NCBI RefSeq assembly: GCF_003967075.1
Contig: NZ_AP018664.1
Location: 372,001 to 436,000 of the forward strand
Reading direction: 5' to 3'
Origin: Sphingobium amiense
GTDB taxonomy: Bacteria; Pseudomonadota; Alphaproteobacteria; Sphingomonadales; Sphingomonadaceae
Length of the DNA: 64,000 bases
Shown here: positions 30,276 through 38,402 of the stretch, in pieces
Layout of the letters: each line of letters starts with the position of its first letter
Numbering within the stretch: the first letter of the stretch is position 1
Notes under the pieces: model-generated
Told to the model about the DNA's origin: nothing
What the model saw: the letters and a program-made list of their open reading frames with translations, nothing else
Database searches by the model: none
Position numbers and translations under genes: made by a program

Positions 30276-31022
30276 ATGGCCAACTGGTCCGATCCCCGTC
30301 CCGGCACACAAACCCGCATTGCGGGTTTTGGCGGGGCAACCGCCGCGCGCGGCGAGGCGTTCGACGCCGGGCTGCGCCGCTATATGCTGTCGGTCTATAA
30401 TTATATGGCGAGCGGCGTGCTGCTGACCGGCATCGTCGCTCTGCTGTTCGCATCGAGCGGGCTTGCCTACAGCGTGTTCGCCGGTCCCGGCATCCTCAAA
30501 TATATCGTGATGTTCGCGCCGCTGGCGTTCGTGATGGTGCTGAGTTTCGGTATCAGCCGGCTGTCGACCTTTGCGGCGCAGGCGCTCTACTGGGCTTATG
30601 CGGCGGTGATGGGCGTTTCGCTGTCCTACATCTTCCTCGCCTATACCGGCGTATCGATCGCGCAGACCTTCTTCGCGACGGCGGCGGCGTTCGCGGGCCT
30701 CAGCCTCTGGGGCTATACGACGAAGAAGGATCTGTCGGGCTTCGGCACGTTCCTCATCATGGGCGTCGTGGGCCTTCTGGTGGCGAGCCTCATCAACCTG
30801 TTCCTGAAGTCGAGCGCGATGGATCTGGTCATCAGCGGCGTCGGCGTCCTGCTCTTCGCGGGGCTGACCGCCTATGACACGCAGAAGATCAAGAGCATCT
30901 ATGCGCATGTCGCGGGCACGGACATGATGGGCAAGTCGGTGGTGATGGGGGCGCTGAACCTCTATCTCGACTTCATCAACATGTTCCTGTTCCTGCTGCG
31001 GCTGTTCGGCGACCGCCGCTAA
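30276..31022 (+). CDS. Bax inhibitor-1 (BI-1/YccA) family membrane protein
   Basis: The 248-residue protein has seven hydrophobic segments, the N-terminal GLRRYMLSVYNYMASGVLLTG and the family C-terminus GLTAYDTQKIKSIY followed by ALNLYLDFINMFLFLLRLFG. The AYDTQ motif belongs to the conserved aspartate region of BI-1 proteins. In bacteria, relatives modulate FtsH proteolysis (YccA) or leak cations. AAGGAG precedes ATG at 30276 by 9 nt, which decides against ATG at 30267. A strong bidirectional terminator follows. Confidence 0.95.
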   Translation: MANWSDPRPGTQTRIAGFGGATAARGEAFDAGLRRYMLSVYNYMASGVLLTGIVALLFASSGLAYSVFAGPGILKYIVMFAPLAFVMVLSFGISRLSTFAAQALYWAYAAVMGVSLSYIFLAYTGVSIAQTFFATAAAFAGLSLWGYTTKKDLSGFGTFLIMGVVGLLVASLINLFLKSSAMDLVISGVGVLLFAGLTAYDTQKIKSIYAHVAGTDMMGKSVVMGALNLYLDFINMFLFLLRLFGDRR

Positions 31023-31042
31023 TCGCAGCATAGCGAGACAGG

Positions 31043-31074
31043 AAAGGCCCGGCGGAGCGATCCGCCGGGCCTTT
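31043..31074. terminator. bidirectional terminator between BI-1 and GST genes
   Basis: AAAGGCCCGGCGGA pairs with TCCGCCGGGCCTTTT through a 4-nt GCGA loop, a perfect stem of 13 bp or more with A and T tracts on both sides. It serves two convergent genes. Confidence 0.85.
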
Positions 31075-31094
31075 TGCTTTGTGGGGCGGAAGCG

Positions 31095-31724
31095 TCAGCC
31101 CTTCGCCTGCATTTTCGCGATAAGGGCGTTATCCAGTTCCTTCTGCCGTTTGTAGGCAGGGCGCTCGCGCAGGCGGGCGGCATAGGCTTCGAAGGCGGGG
31201 CTGGTGGGGATGGATCTGAAGCTGAGACCCCAGTCCACCTGCGCGCCGACATAGACATCGGCGGCGGTAAACTGTTCGCCGCAGATCCAAGCGTCGCCCG
31301 AGACCGCCTTTTCCAGCGTGGCGACGGCGTCGTCGAAACTGCCATAGCCCGCCATCCGCTCACGCCCCTCCGGCACGACGAAGCCGAGCGCGCGGTTGGT
31401 GACGGCGGCTTCCACCGGCCCGGCGGCGAAGAAGAGCCAGCGATAATAATCGTGCCGCCGGTCGAGCGGCGGGGCGAGGCCCGCGTCGGCAAAGGCGTCG
31501 GCGAGATAGGCGCAGATCGCGGCGCATTCGGTGACGACATGGCCGCCATGCACGACCGTGGGCACCTTGCCCATCGGATTGATCGCGCGATAGTCCGCCG
31601 ACTTCATCGCGCCTTCATAGTCGAGCAGGACGGTCTCATAGGGCTGGCCGACCTCTTCGAGCATCCAGCGGGCGATCTGACCCCGCGACATGGGGTTGGT
31701 GTAGAGCGTGAGACCGGCAGGCAT
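31095..31724 (-). CDS. glutathione S-transferase family protein
   Basis: The 209-residue protein begins AGLTLYTNPMSRGQIARWML, with the catalytic-type Ser in a GST N-terminal domain, followed by INPMGKVPTVVHGGHVVTEC (cis-Pro and glutathione-binding motif) and the helical domain with GEQFTAADVYVGAQVDWG. It resembles the GstB/URE2-like bacterial forms. ATG at 31724 follows GGAGGG. It is unrelated in sequence to the GST at 7634. The substrate is unknown. Confidence 0.9.
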   Translation of the reverse strand: MPAGLTLYTNPMSRGQIARWMLEEVGQPYETVLLDYEGAMKSADYRAINPMGKVPTVVHGGHVVTECAAICAYLADAFADAGLAPPLDRRHDYYRWLFFAAGPVEAAVTNRALGFVVPEGRERMAGYGSFDDAVATLEKAVSGDAWICGEQFTAADVYVGAQVDWGLSFRSIPTSPAFEAYAARLRERPAYKRQKELDNALIAKMQAKG

Positions 31725-32041
31725 GGGCTTTTCCCTCCATTTTTTACCTCGCCCCGCAAGCGGGCTGGCAATGCGGGCGCAGTCTGCCCATGCGGCGCCG
31801 GTTCTGCAAGGCGCTGAAAAATGGCGGGATCGGCGAATAATATTTCGAGTGTGAAAATATAATCTTACTGATGTATAATATAATGGCGGAAAATATCGCT
31901 GTTTAACAAAAGAGAAATATTATTTTATGTGGACAAAATACTCTGGATAAGTAAAGGGGCCGCCTGGGTAGCCAAGACGAACAATATTCAACGATATAGT
32001 CTTGAATTCGTCATTTAAGTGCAACCGCAGGAGATTTTCCC
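31725..32041. promoter_or_regulatory. AT-rich intergenic region upstream of UrrA-family gene
   Basis: About 317 nt without a gene. From about 31838 to 31990 it is unusually AT-rich with tracts such as AATATTATTTTAT and TATAATATAATGG, standing out in this GC-rich genome. It lies between two divergent genes and very likely holds their promoters and binding sites; no single consensus is convincing. AGGAGATTTT precedes the GTG start of the UrrA-family gene. Confidence 0.5.
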
Positions 32042-32398
32042 GTGAAAAAGATCATTGCCGGCATATTTGCCGCGACCATCGCTTCGTCCGCTTTCGCCGC
32101 GTCGTCCGAGCCGCAGGGCGTCACGCGCGAAGTGCATTTCGGCGGTCTCAACCTTGCCAATGCGGAGGGTGAGGCCATGCTGAACGAACGCATCACGCGG
32201 GCAGTTCGCCAGATTTGCGGCCAGCGCGTTTTCGCGCCTCTGCAGGACGCCATGGCGCAGCGCGAATGCTATCGCAAGGTTTTCGCTTCGGCCAGACCGC
32301 AGGTGGAACTCGCAGTCGCCAAGGCGCGCAGCGGCAACCGCTATGCGGGCGATCCGGCGGTGATCGCCATCGCGCCGACGGGCGGCAAGGGTCTCTGA
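32042..32398 (+). CDS. UrrA-family secreted protein
   Basis: The 118-residue protein has a signal peptide (MKKIIAGIFAATIASSAFAA) and the short UrrA domain: VHFGGLNLANAEGEAMLNER, ITRAVRQICGQRV and ECYRKVFASARPQVELAVAK, with two Cys likely paired. The family is common in sphingomonads; its role is unknown. It starts with GTG at 32042, supported by AGGAG 8 nt upstream. It has its own terminator and a long AT-rich upstream region. Confidence 0.85.
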   Translation: MKKIIAGIFAATIASSAFAASSEPQGVTREVHFGGLNLANAEGEAMLNERITRAVRQICGQRVFAPLQDAMAQRECYRKVFASARPQVELAVAKARSGNRYAGDPAVIAIAPTGGKGL

Positions 32399-32424
32399 CG
32401 CCACCAGATTCGTTCGAAGGAAAT

Positions 32425-32452
32425 GGGCGGTCCTGACGGGCCGCCCTTTTTT
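32425..32452 (+). terminator. intrinsic terminator of UrrA-family gene
   Basis: GGGCGGTCC pairs with GGGCCGCCC (one wobble) through a short loop and is followed by six T. It is close in sequence to the hairpin before the GTA capsid gene at 16796-16823. Confidence 0.8.
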
Positions 32453-32528
32453 GTCGCGCGCGGGGGAAGGTTCTTCTCCTCGACTTTGCGGCGGGCGGCG
32501 GGCAAGAAGATGCCCGGAGGAGCCTGCC

Positions 32529-33242
32529 ATGGACATAGCCGATACCGCCGACCAGCCGCATCACGCCGTCCATTATGTCAACCGCATCGGCTGGCTGCGC
32601 GCCGCCGTGCTGGGAGCCAATGACGGGATCGTGTCGACGGCCAGCCTGATGGCGGGCATCGCCGCTTCGGGGGCGGGCGGACAATCGGTGCTGCTGTCGG
32701 GCATCGCCGCGCTGGTGGCGGGCGCGATGTCGATGGCGGCGGGCGAATATGTGTCGGTCAGCGCGCAGTCGGACACCGAACGCGCCGACCTTGCCAAGGA
32801 AAAGGCCGCGCTGGCGACGCAGCCCCATGCGGAATGGGCGGAACTGCGCGACATCTATGTCGAGCGCGGGCTGTCGGCCGATCTGGCGGGGCAGGTTGCG
32901 CAGCAGTTGATGGCGGCCGATGCGCTGGGCGCGCATGCCCGCGACGAGCTGGGCATTTCGGAAATCGCGACCGCGCGGCCGGCGCAGGCGGCGCTGGCGT
33001 CGGCGGCGAGCTTTGCCGCGGGGGCCACTCCGCCGGTGCTGGCGGCGGCGGTGGCGCCGGGGAGCGGCGGGGTTCCCGCGATCGTGGGCATATGCCTGCT
33101 GTGCCTCGTCATGCTGGGCTATGCGGGCGCGCGGCTGGGTGGAGCGCGGCCCGTGCGGTCGGTGCTGCGCACGCTGTTCTGGGGGGCGCTGGCGATGGGA
33201 GTGACGGCGGGCGCGGGCCATCTGTTCGGCGCGGCCATTTGA
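32529..33242 (+). CDS. VIT1/CCC1-family iron or manganese transporter
   Basis: The 237-residue membrane protein shows the VIT1 opening WLRAAVLGANDGIVSTASLM and the motif GAMSMAAGEYVSVSAQSDTE, followed by a Glu-rich cytoplasmic helix region (ADLAKEKAALATQPHAEWAE) that binds metal in the family, and three more membrane segments. It exports or sequesters Fe2+ or Mn2+. GGAGG precedes ATG at 32529. A glutathione peroxidase follows 41 nt downstream on the same strand, suggesting a joint oxidative-stress role. Confidence 0.93.
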   Translation: MDIADTADQPHHAVHYVNRIGWLRAAVLGANDGIVSTASLMAGIAASGAGGQSVLLSGIAALVAGAMSMAAGEYVSVSAQSDTERADLAKEKAALATQPHAEWAELRDIYVERGLSADLAGQVAQQLMAADALGAHARDELGISEIATARPAQAALASAASFAAGATPPVLAAAVAPGSGGVPAIVGICLLCLVMLGYAGARLGGARPVRSVLRTLFWGALAMGVTAGAGHLFGAAI

Positions 33243-33283
33243 TGCCAAGGTCCGCCCTTTCCTGATTCCCCGGAGATAGAGAC

Positions 33284-33829
33284 ATGACCGACATCCAGCA
33301 GATCCCGCTCAAGACCATCAAGGGAGCCGACGCCAGCCTTGGCGATTATGCGGGCAAGGTGGTGCTGGTGGTCAATGTCGCGTCGAAATGCGGGCTGACC
33401 CCGCAATATGAGGGGCTGGAGAAGCTCTACGCCGATTATCGCGACCGGGGGCTGGTGGTCGCGGGCTTCCCCGCCAACGATTTCGGCGCGCAGGAACCGG
33501 GCAGCAATGACGAGATCGCGACATTCTGCACCACCAATTTCGGCGTCGATTTCCCGATGTTCGAAAAGATCGTGGTGACGGGTCCGGACAAGCATCCGCT
33601 CTATGCCGCGCTGACCGGCGCCGCGCCGGACGCGCAGGGCGAGGGCGCGGCGTTTCGCGAAAAGCTGGTCGGTTATGGTATTACGCCGGGCGATGCGCCC
33701 GAAGTGCTGTGGAATTTCGAGAAATTCCTGATCGGCAAGGACGGCGCGGTGAAGGCGCGCTTTGCGCCGACGACCGCGCCCGGCGACCCGGCGCTGGTCG
33801 CCGCGATCGAGGCGGAACTGGCGGCGTGA
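33284..33829 (+). CDS. glutathione peroxidase
   Basis: The 181-residue thioredoxin-fold peroxidase has the catalytic Cys in VVNVASKCGLTPQYEGLEKL, the Gln-region motif GFPANDFGAQEPGSNDEI and the Trp-Asn motif VLWNFEKFLIGKDG, giving the complete active site. It reduces hydrogen peroxide or lipid peroxides, probably using thioredoxin or glutathione. It may share a transcript with the VIT1-like gene upstream. Confidence 0.95.
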   Translation: MTDIQQIPLKTIKGADASLGDYAGKVVLVVNVASKCGLTPQYEGLEKLYADYRDRGLVVAGFPANDFGAQEPGSNDEIATFCTTNFGVDFPMFEKIVVTGPDKHPLYAALTGAAPDAQGEGAAFREKLVGYGITPGDAPEVLWNFEKFLIGKDGAVKARFAPTTAPGDPALVAAIEAELAA

Positions 33830-33862
33830 GGACAGGGCGGGCGATGGCGGCGTGATGCGACG

Positions 33863-34501
33863 ATGACGCCCGCGCCCTCGCTCGCCACGACCATCGGCCC
33901 GGTGCTCGAAACGCTGAGTATCGTCGGCACCTTCGTATTCGCGGCGTCGGGCGCGCTGGCGGCGGCGCGGCTGGGGCAGACGCTGGTGACGTTCGCCTTT
34001 TTCGCGCTGGTGACGGGCGTGGGCGGCGGCACGGTGCGCGACCTGCTGATCGGTGCGCCGGTCTTCTGGGTGGTGGACGCCGTGCCCGCCATCGCCTGCA
34101 TGGGCGCGGCGCTGATCGTGTGGTTCACGCCGCGCCGCTGGTGGAGCGAGCGGGCGCTCGACTGGCTGGACGCCATCGGGCTGGCGGCTTTCGCGGTATT
34201 CGGTGCGGCCAAGGCAATGAGCTTTGGCGTGCCGCCCTTCGTCTCGGGGATCATGGGCGTGGTCACGGGATGCGTCGGCGGCATCCTGCGCGACCTGCTG
34301 GCGGGCGAGCCGTCGATCCTGCTGCGGCCCGAGCTTTATGTGACGGCCGCGGCCTTCGCCTCCGGGTCGTTCGTGGCGCTGCGCTGGGTGGGGCTGGACG
34401 TGCCGGTCGCAGGCGTGGCGGCGGCGCTGCTGGGCTTTGCGCTGCGGGCGGTCGCGATCTGGCGGGGGCTGGCGCTGCCCGCCTATCGCGACCGGGCGTG
34501 A
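33863..34501 (+). CDS. UPF0126/TRIC-type trimeric cation channel family protein
   Basis: The 212-residue protein is built of two internal repeats of three membrane segments, each with the family motif: GVGGGTVRDLLIG and CVGGILRDLLAG. Members form trimeric intracellular-cation-channel-like pores for monovalent cations. ATG at 33863 lies 33 nt after the peroxidase stop on the same strand. It converges with the DUF2147 gene. Confidence 0.93.
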   Translation: MTPAPSLATTIGPVLETLSIVGTFVFAASGALAAARLGQTLVTFAFFALVTGVGGGTVRDLLIGAPVFWVVDAVPAIACMGAALIVWFTPRRWWSERALDWLDAIGLAAFAVFGAAKAMSFGVPPFVSGIMGVVTGCVGGILRDLLAGEPSILLRPELYVTAAAFASGSFVALRWVGLDVPVAGVAAALLGFALRAVAIWRGLALPAYRDRA

Positions 34502-34505
34502 CGGG

Positions 34506-34922
34506 TCAGCGCAGCGGCGTCCACGTCTGCGTCTTGCAGAAGAAGGCGATGCAGCCCTGCACCTTGAGCGTGCCGTCGGAATTGCGGCTGACCTTCGAGC
34601 TGTAGCTCTTGCCGCTTTCGGGGTCGTAGATCGTGCCCTTCCAGAGTTCGCCCGCATCCTCGAAACCGGACAGCAGCGTCAGGCCCACGAGCGGCTTGGA
34701 GCGCAGCGCGGGGTCGGGGTTCTTGATGTCGGTCTGCGGGCGGCCCGGCGTGGGCTTCACAATCCGTTCGATGCGGCCGCAAAGCTGCCTGCCGCAGGGC
34801 GCGATCTGGACGATGGCCTTGCCGTCGACGGTGGCCCAGCGGCCCGTGACGGGCTGGGCGGCGTGCGCGGGGAGGGCCGTGGCGGCGGCCAGCGTGGCAG
34901 CGGCGATGGCGAGGCTTTTCAT
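34506..34922 (-). CDS. DUF2147 secreted protein
   Basis: The 138-residue protein has a signal peptide (MKSLAIAAATLAAATALPAHA) and the DUF2147 fold: VTGRWATVDGKAIVQIAPCG, GRIERIV, GLTLLSGFEDAGELWKGTIY, DPESGKSYSSKV and LKVQGCIAFFCKTQTW. Four Cys suggest disulfides in the periplasm. ATG at 34922 follows AAGGAGAAGGA. The function of the family is not established. The convergent TRIC-like gene ends 4 nt away. Confidence 0.92.
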   Translation of the reverse strand: MKSLAIAAATLAAATALPAHAAQPVTGRWATVDGKAIVQIAPCGRQLCGRIERIVKPTPGRPQTDIKNPDPALRSKPLVGLTLLSGFEDAGELWKGTIYDPESGKSYSSKVSRNSDGTLKVQGCIAFFCKTQTWTPLR

Positions 34923-34963
34923 GCGATCCTTCTCCTTGTGGCTGGTCAGGGAGATAGGCACGG

Positions 34964-35002
34964 AAAAACCCGCCTGCCAGCGCCAATTGCGCAGCAGGCG
35001 GG
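34964..35002 (-). terminator. terminator of the Tad pilus operon
   Basis: On the minus strand CCCGCCTGC and GCAGGCGGG form a 9-bp stem (34969-34977 with 34994-35002) followed by five T (complement of 34964-34968). It lies 50 nt past the tadC stop and ahead of the DUF2147 gene, so it closes the tad transcript. Confidence 0.75.
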
Positions 35003-35051
35003 GCAGGGACGGGCGGACGCTACGGCAGCGCCCGCCCCGGCCTTCGCTTTT

Positions 35052-36041
35052 TCAGAAAGCCTTGGAGATGGAACAGGCCGCCGGACCCAGAATGACCACG
35101 AACAGAACCGGCAGGATGAAGAGAATCAGCGGCACGGTCATGATCGCGGGCAGGCGGGCGGCCTTTTCCTCGGCGCGCATCATGCGTTCGTGACGGAACT
35201 CGGCGGACAGGACGCGCAGCGCCGACGCGAGCGGGGTGCCGTATTTTTCCGTCTGGATCATGGTGGTCACGACGCCGCGGATCGCATCGAGCTTCACGCG
35301 CGTGGCGAGGTTTTCGAAGGCCATGCGCCGTTCGGTGAGGAAGCTCAGTTCAATCGCGGTAAGCTGGAACTCGTCGCCCAGTTCGGGATAGGCCTTGCCC
35401 AGTTCGCGCGAGACGCGGTTGAAGGCGGCGTCGACGGTCAGGCCCGCTTCGGCGCAGATGACGAGCAGGTCGAGCGCGTCGGGCAGCCCCTTGCGGATCG
35501 CGGCGGAGCGCTTCTGCACCTTGTTGTTGATGAAGATGTCGGGCGCCTTGTAGGCGAGCAGCAGGGAAACCGCGAAGGCGAAGAAGCGCTTCATCGGTCC
35601 CCATTCGGGCTGGATACCGATGCCGTAGAGCAGCAGCGCCGCCGTGCCGCCGACGACGATCGGCATGATCATGCGGCCGAAGATGACGGCGACGGCCAGA
35701 TCCTTCGACCGGATACCGGCCTGCGCCAGGCGCACCTGCGCGTCCTTGAGCTGGTCGTCCTGCAGCACCTTGAGGCTGGAGAGGAAGGACCGCATCTGGT
35801 CCGTCGCCTGATTTTTCTGCACCAGCTTGGCGCGGCGCTTGGCGGTGGAGGCGGTGATCCCGGCCTTCAACTGTTCGCGGCGCTCGTTGAGCGCCTTGAC
35901 GCGCCGGGCCATCGGATCGCGCACGGTCATCACCGTGTAGAGCGCGAACAGCACCGCCAGCGTCGCCAGCGCGGCGAGCAGCGTGCCGAAGTCCGTGGCG
36001 TTCATCCCGAAGAGGGTGCCGGCTTGCGCAGGGGCGTTCAT
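35052..36041 (-). CDS. tadC: Tad pilus inner-membrane platform protein TadC
   Basis: The 329-residue type II secretion F-domain protein has membrane segments near the N-terminus (LLAALATLAVLFALYTVM), in the middle (MIMPIVVGGTAALLLYG) and at the C-terminus (PLILFILPVLFVVILGPA). The conserved F-domain stretch is KGLPDALDLLVICAEAGLTV to FEFLTER-like ELSFLTERRMAFENLA and YGTPLASALRVLS. It forms the pilus assembly platform with TadB, 21 nt upstream. It is the last gene of the operon. Confidence 0.95.
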   Translation of the reverse strand: MNAPAQAGTLFGMNATDFGTLLAALATLAVLFALYTVMTVRDPMARRVKALNERREQLKAGITASTAKRRAKLVQKNQATDQMRSFLSSLKVLQDDQLKDAQVRLAQAGIRSKDLAVAVIFGRMIMPIVVGGTAALLLYGIGIQPEWGPMKRFFAFAVSLLLAYKAPDIFINNKVQKRSAAIRKGLPDALDLLVICAEAGLTVDAAFNRVSRELGKAYPELGDEFQLTAIELSFLTERRMAFENLATRVKLDAIRGVVTTMIQTEKYGTPLASALRVLSAEFRHERMMRAEEKAARLPAIMTVPLILFILPVLFVVILGPAACSISKAF

Positions 36042-36062
36042 GATCTTTTTCCCTCTCGCCGC

Positions 36063-37061
36063 TCAGATTTCGAAATTGACCATCTGGGCCATGATGAAAG
36101 CGCCGATGCTCATCCAGCACAGGCCGCCGATGCCGATCACCTGCATGAGGCTCAAACCGAAGATGCCGGCAGGATCGGGCGTGAAGAAAGGCGACATATA
36201 GTTATAGTTGATGTAGCAGATCATGCCGAACACCAGGAACGGCAGCACGCCGATGATATAGGCGGACGCTTTCGATTCCGAGGACATGGCGCGGATCTTG
36301 AGCTTCATCTGCGCGCGCTGGCGCAGGACGTTGGCAAGGTTCGACAGCGTTTCGGCAAGGTTGCCGCCCGTTTCCCGCTGGATCGACAAAGTGATGACGA
36401 AGAACTGGAATTCGGGCGTGCCGAGGCGGTCGGCTGTTTCCTGAAGCGCCTGCTCCATCGTCTTGCCGATCTTGATGCGTTCGGTGATGAGCTTGAACTC
36501 TTCGCCCACCGGTCCTGGAATTTCGCTCGACACGATGCCCAGCGTTTCCGCGATGGGAAGGCCCGAGCGCAGGCCGCGCGTCAGCAGGTCGAGCGCGTCG
36601 GGAAATTTGACGGTGAAGGCGTTGACCCGCTTGGTGATGAGGCGGCCGACCCACCAGTGCGGCAGGCCCAGACCCGCCGCCATGCCGAACATCAGCGCGA
36701 ACAGAAACGGAAAGCCGCGCAGTTGCAGCATCGCGACCACGAACAGGAATATGCCCGCGCAGGTCGTCAGATACTGGCTGAGGGTCCATTTCTTGCCCGT
36801 CATCCGCAGCCGCTTGGCAAGGTTTTCGGGGTTCGGGACCAGCGACACCAGCATCTTGCCCTCGCCGCCGGTGACCCGGTTCGAGATCGCCTTGCGCATC
36901 CGCGCTTCGAGCAGCGCGTCAGCGGACTCGCTGTGACGCCCGCGAATGTTGGCGACGCGGCGGCGGCGCGCTTTCTCCGGCGAAGGACCGGCGAAAGCGA
37001 CCACGCAGATACCCGTCAGGGTCGCCACCAGCAGCATGATGAGAACGAAATTGCTGTCCAT
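36063..37061 (-). CDS. tadB: Tad pilus inner-membrane platform protein TadB
   Basis: The 332-residue type II secretion F-domain protein starts MDSNFVLIMLLVATLTGICV. The F domain includes KFPDALDLLTRGLRSGLPIA, IPGPVGEEFKLITERIKIGK and QRETGGNLAETLSNLANVLR, and it ends with two membrane segments. It should pair with TadC and the assembly ATPase. The ATPase gene (cpaF/tadA), normally next upstream, is not here: only 59 nt separate it from cpaE. Confidence 0.95.
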   Translation of the reverse strand: MDSNFVLIMLLVATLTGICVVAFAGPSPEKARRRRVANIRGRHSESADALLEARMRKAISNRVTGGEGKMLVSLVPNPENLAKRLRMTGKKWTLSQYLTTCAGIFLFVVAMLQLRGFPFLFALMFGMAAGLGLPHWWVGRLITKRVNAFTVKFPDALDLLTRGLRSGLPIAETLGIVSSEIPGPVGEEFKLITERIKIGKTMEQALQETADRLGTPEFQFFVITLSIQRETGGNLAETLSNLANVLRQRAQMKLKIRAMSSESKASAYIIGVLPFLVFGMICYINYNYMSPFFTPDPAGIFGLSLMQVIGIGGLCWMSIGAFIMAQMVNFEI

Positions 37062-37120
37062 CGCTTCGCCTTATGCACGTCGAGTAAGGGCGTGCGCCGC
37101 ACCGGGCGGCGCGCGCGCCG

Positions 37121-38401
37121 TCAGTCCTCCTGCGCGACCTTTTCCTTGCGGCGCGAGGAGATCATCGCCCGGAAATCAATCTTGCCGAGCAGGGACTGGC
37201 CTTTCTTGCCGCCCTTGGCCGAAGGCTCGTCCTCGACCTGCGCGGCGCCCAGCGCCTGCTCCATCATCCCGGTGAGGGCCGCACCGACCTTGGCGCCCTT
37301 GGCCGCTTCGGCCAGGGTCTTGCCGAGCTTGGCGGCCTGAGAGGCGATGCGCAGGTCGAACGGGACGAGCACGTCTACCTTGCGTTCGATCGACTGTTCG
37401 AAATCCTTGCGGCTGATCTCCGGCGATCCCGTATGCACCCGGTTGGCGACGACCAGCACCCGCGTCTGCGGCGCGTTGGTCTTGAGCCAGGAGAGGATGC
37501 GGATCGTGTCGCGCGCCGCGGCGAGCGTGAGGTCGGTGACGACCAGCGTCACGTTCACGTCCGTCATCAGGTGCGGATGCTGGATCAGCATGTTGCGCGG
37601 CAGGTCGATGATGCTGCATTCGAAAGCCGCGCGGAATTCTTCCAGCAACTGATAGAATGCGCCGCCGTCGGTCAGCATCGGCTGGCTGATCGGCGCTTCG
37701 GCCGACAGGATCGCGAGCGTGTCGCTGGCCCGCACCATGGCGCGTTCGATGAAAAGGCCGTCAATGCGGCTGGGATTTTCGATCGCGTCGGTGAGGCCGC
37801 GGCCCGGCTCCAGATCCATGACCAGCGCATTGGTGCCGAAATGGACGTCGAGGTCGAGCAGCGCGGTCGGGCGCTTCTTCTTTTCCGACAGCAGCCAGGC
37901 GAGCGAGGTCGCGACGCTGGATGCGCCGACGCCGCCGCGCGTGCCGATGACGGCCATGGTGCAATGCGGCTGTTCAGGCCCGGCGTCGCGCGGGGCCATG
38001 AAGACGGCCTGCGCCTGCACCAGCGCTTCGCGCAACTGATCCGCGCCGAAGGGTTTCAGCAGATAGTCCTGAATGCCGCTGGCGACGAGATCGCGATAGA
38101 GGCGCACGTCGTTGACCTGACCCGCCGCGATCACCACCGTGCCGGGTTCGCACACTTCGGCGAGGCTGTTGATATCGTTGAGCGGATCGCCGCTTTCCGA
38201 CATGTCGACGAAGAGGATCTGCGGGCTGGCGGTGATCGACAGGCTCTGGACCGCATTGCGCATCCCGCCCTTGTTCACCTTTTCCGGCGCCCAGCCCAGT
38301 TCCGCCGCGACCGCGCGCAGCAGGTCGAAGCTGTGATCGTCGCAGACATAGGCATGGAACGGATCGCGCGGACCGCCGCCCGGTTTCCAGGGTGCGTTCA
38401 T
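37121..38401 (-). CDS. cpaE: Tad pilus localisation ATPase CpaE/TadZ
   Basis: The 426-residue protein has an N-terminal receiver-like domain (about 15-135: FHAYVCDDHSFDLLRAVAAE, SPQILFVDMSESGDPL, VVIAAGQVND, YLLKPFGADQLREAL) and a MinD/ParA-type ATPase (VIGTRGGVGASSVATSLAWL, ALLDLDVHFGTNALVMD, ANRVHTGSPEIS). The Walker A lacks the usual GK[ST] lysine (GGVGASS), as in atypical TadZ proteins. It places the pilus machine at the pole. ATG at 38401 is used; the upstream extension overlaps cpaD and is rejected. Confidence 0.95.
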   Translation of the reverse strand: MNAPWKPGGGPRDPFHAYVCDDHSFDLLRAVAAELGWAPEKVNKGGMRNAVQSLSITASPQILFVDMSESGDPLNDINSLAEVCEPGTVVIAAGQVNDVRLYRDLVASGIQDYLLKPFGADQLREALVQAQAVFMAPRDAGPEQPHCTMAVIGTRGGVGASSVATSLAWLLSEKKKRPTALLDLDVHFGTNALVMDLEPGRGLTDAIENPSRIDGLFIERAMVRASDTLAILSAEAPISQPMLTDGGAFYQLLEEFRAAFECSIIDLPRNMLIQHPHLMTDVNVTLVVTDLTLAAARDTIRILSWLKTNAPQTRVLVVANRVHTGSPEISRKDFEQSIERKVDVLVPFDLRIASQAAKLGKTLAEAAKGAKVGAALTGMMEQALGAAQVEDEPSAKGGKKGQSLLGKIDFRAMISSRRKEKVAQED

Positions 38402-38402
38402 C

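Noticed and set aside
34437-37340. A 967-codon plus-strand open frame over the DUF2147, tadC and tadB genes
   Set aside because: It is a GC-driven shadow of three well-recognised minus-strand genes.
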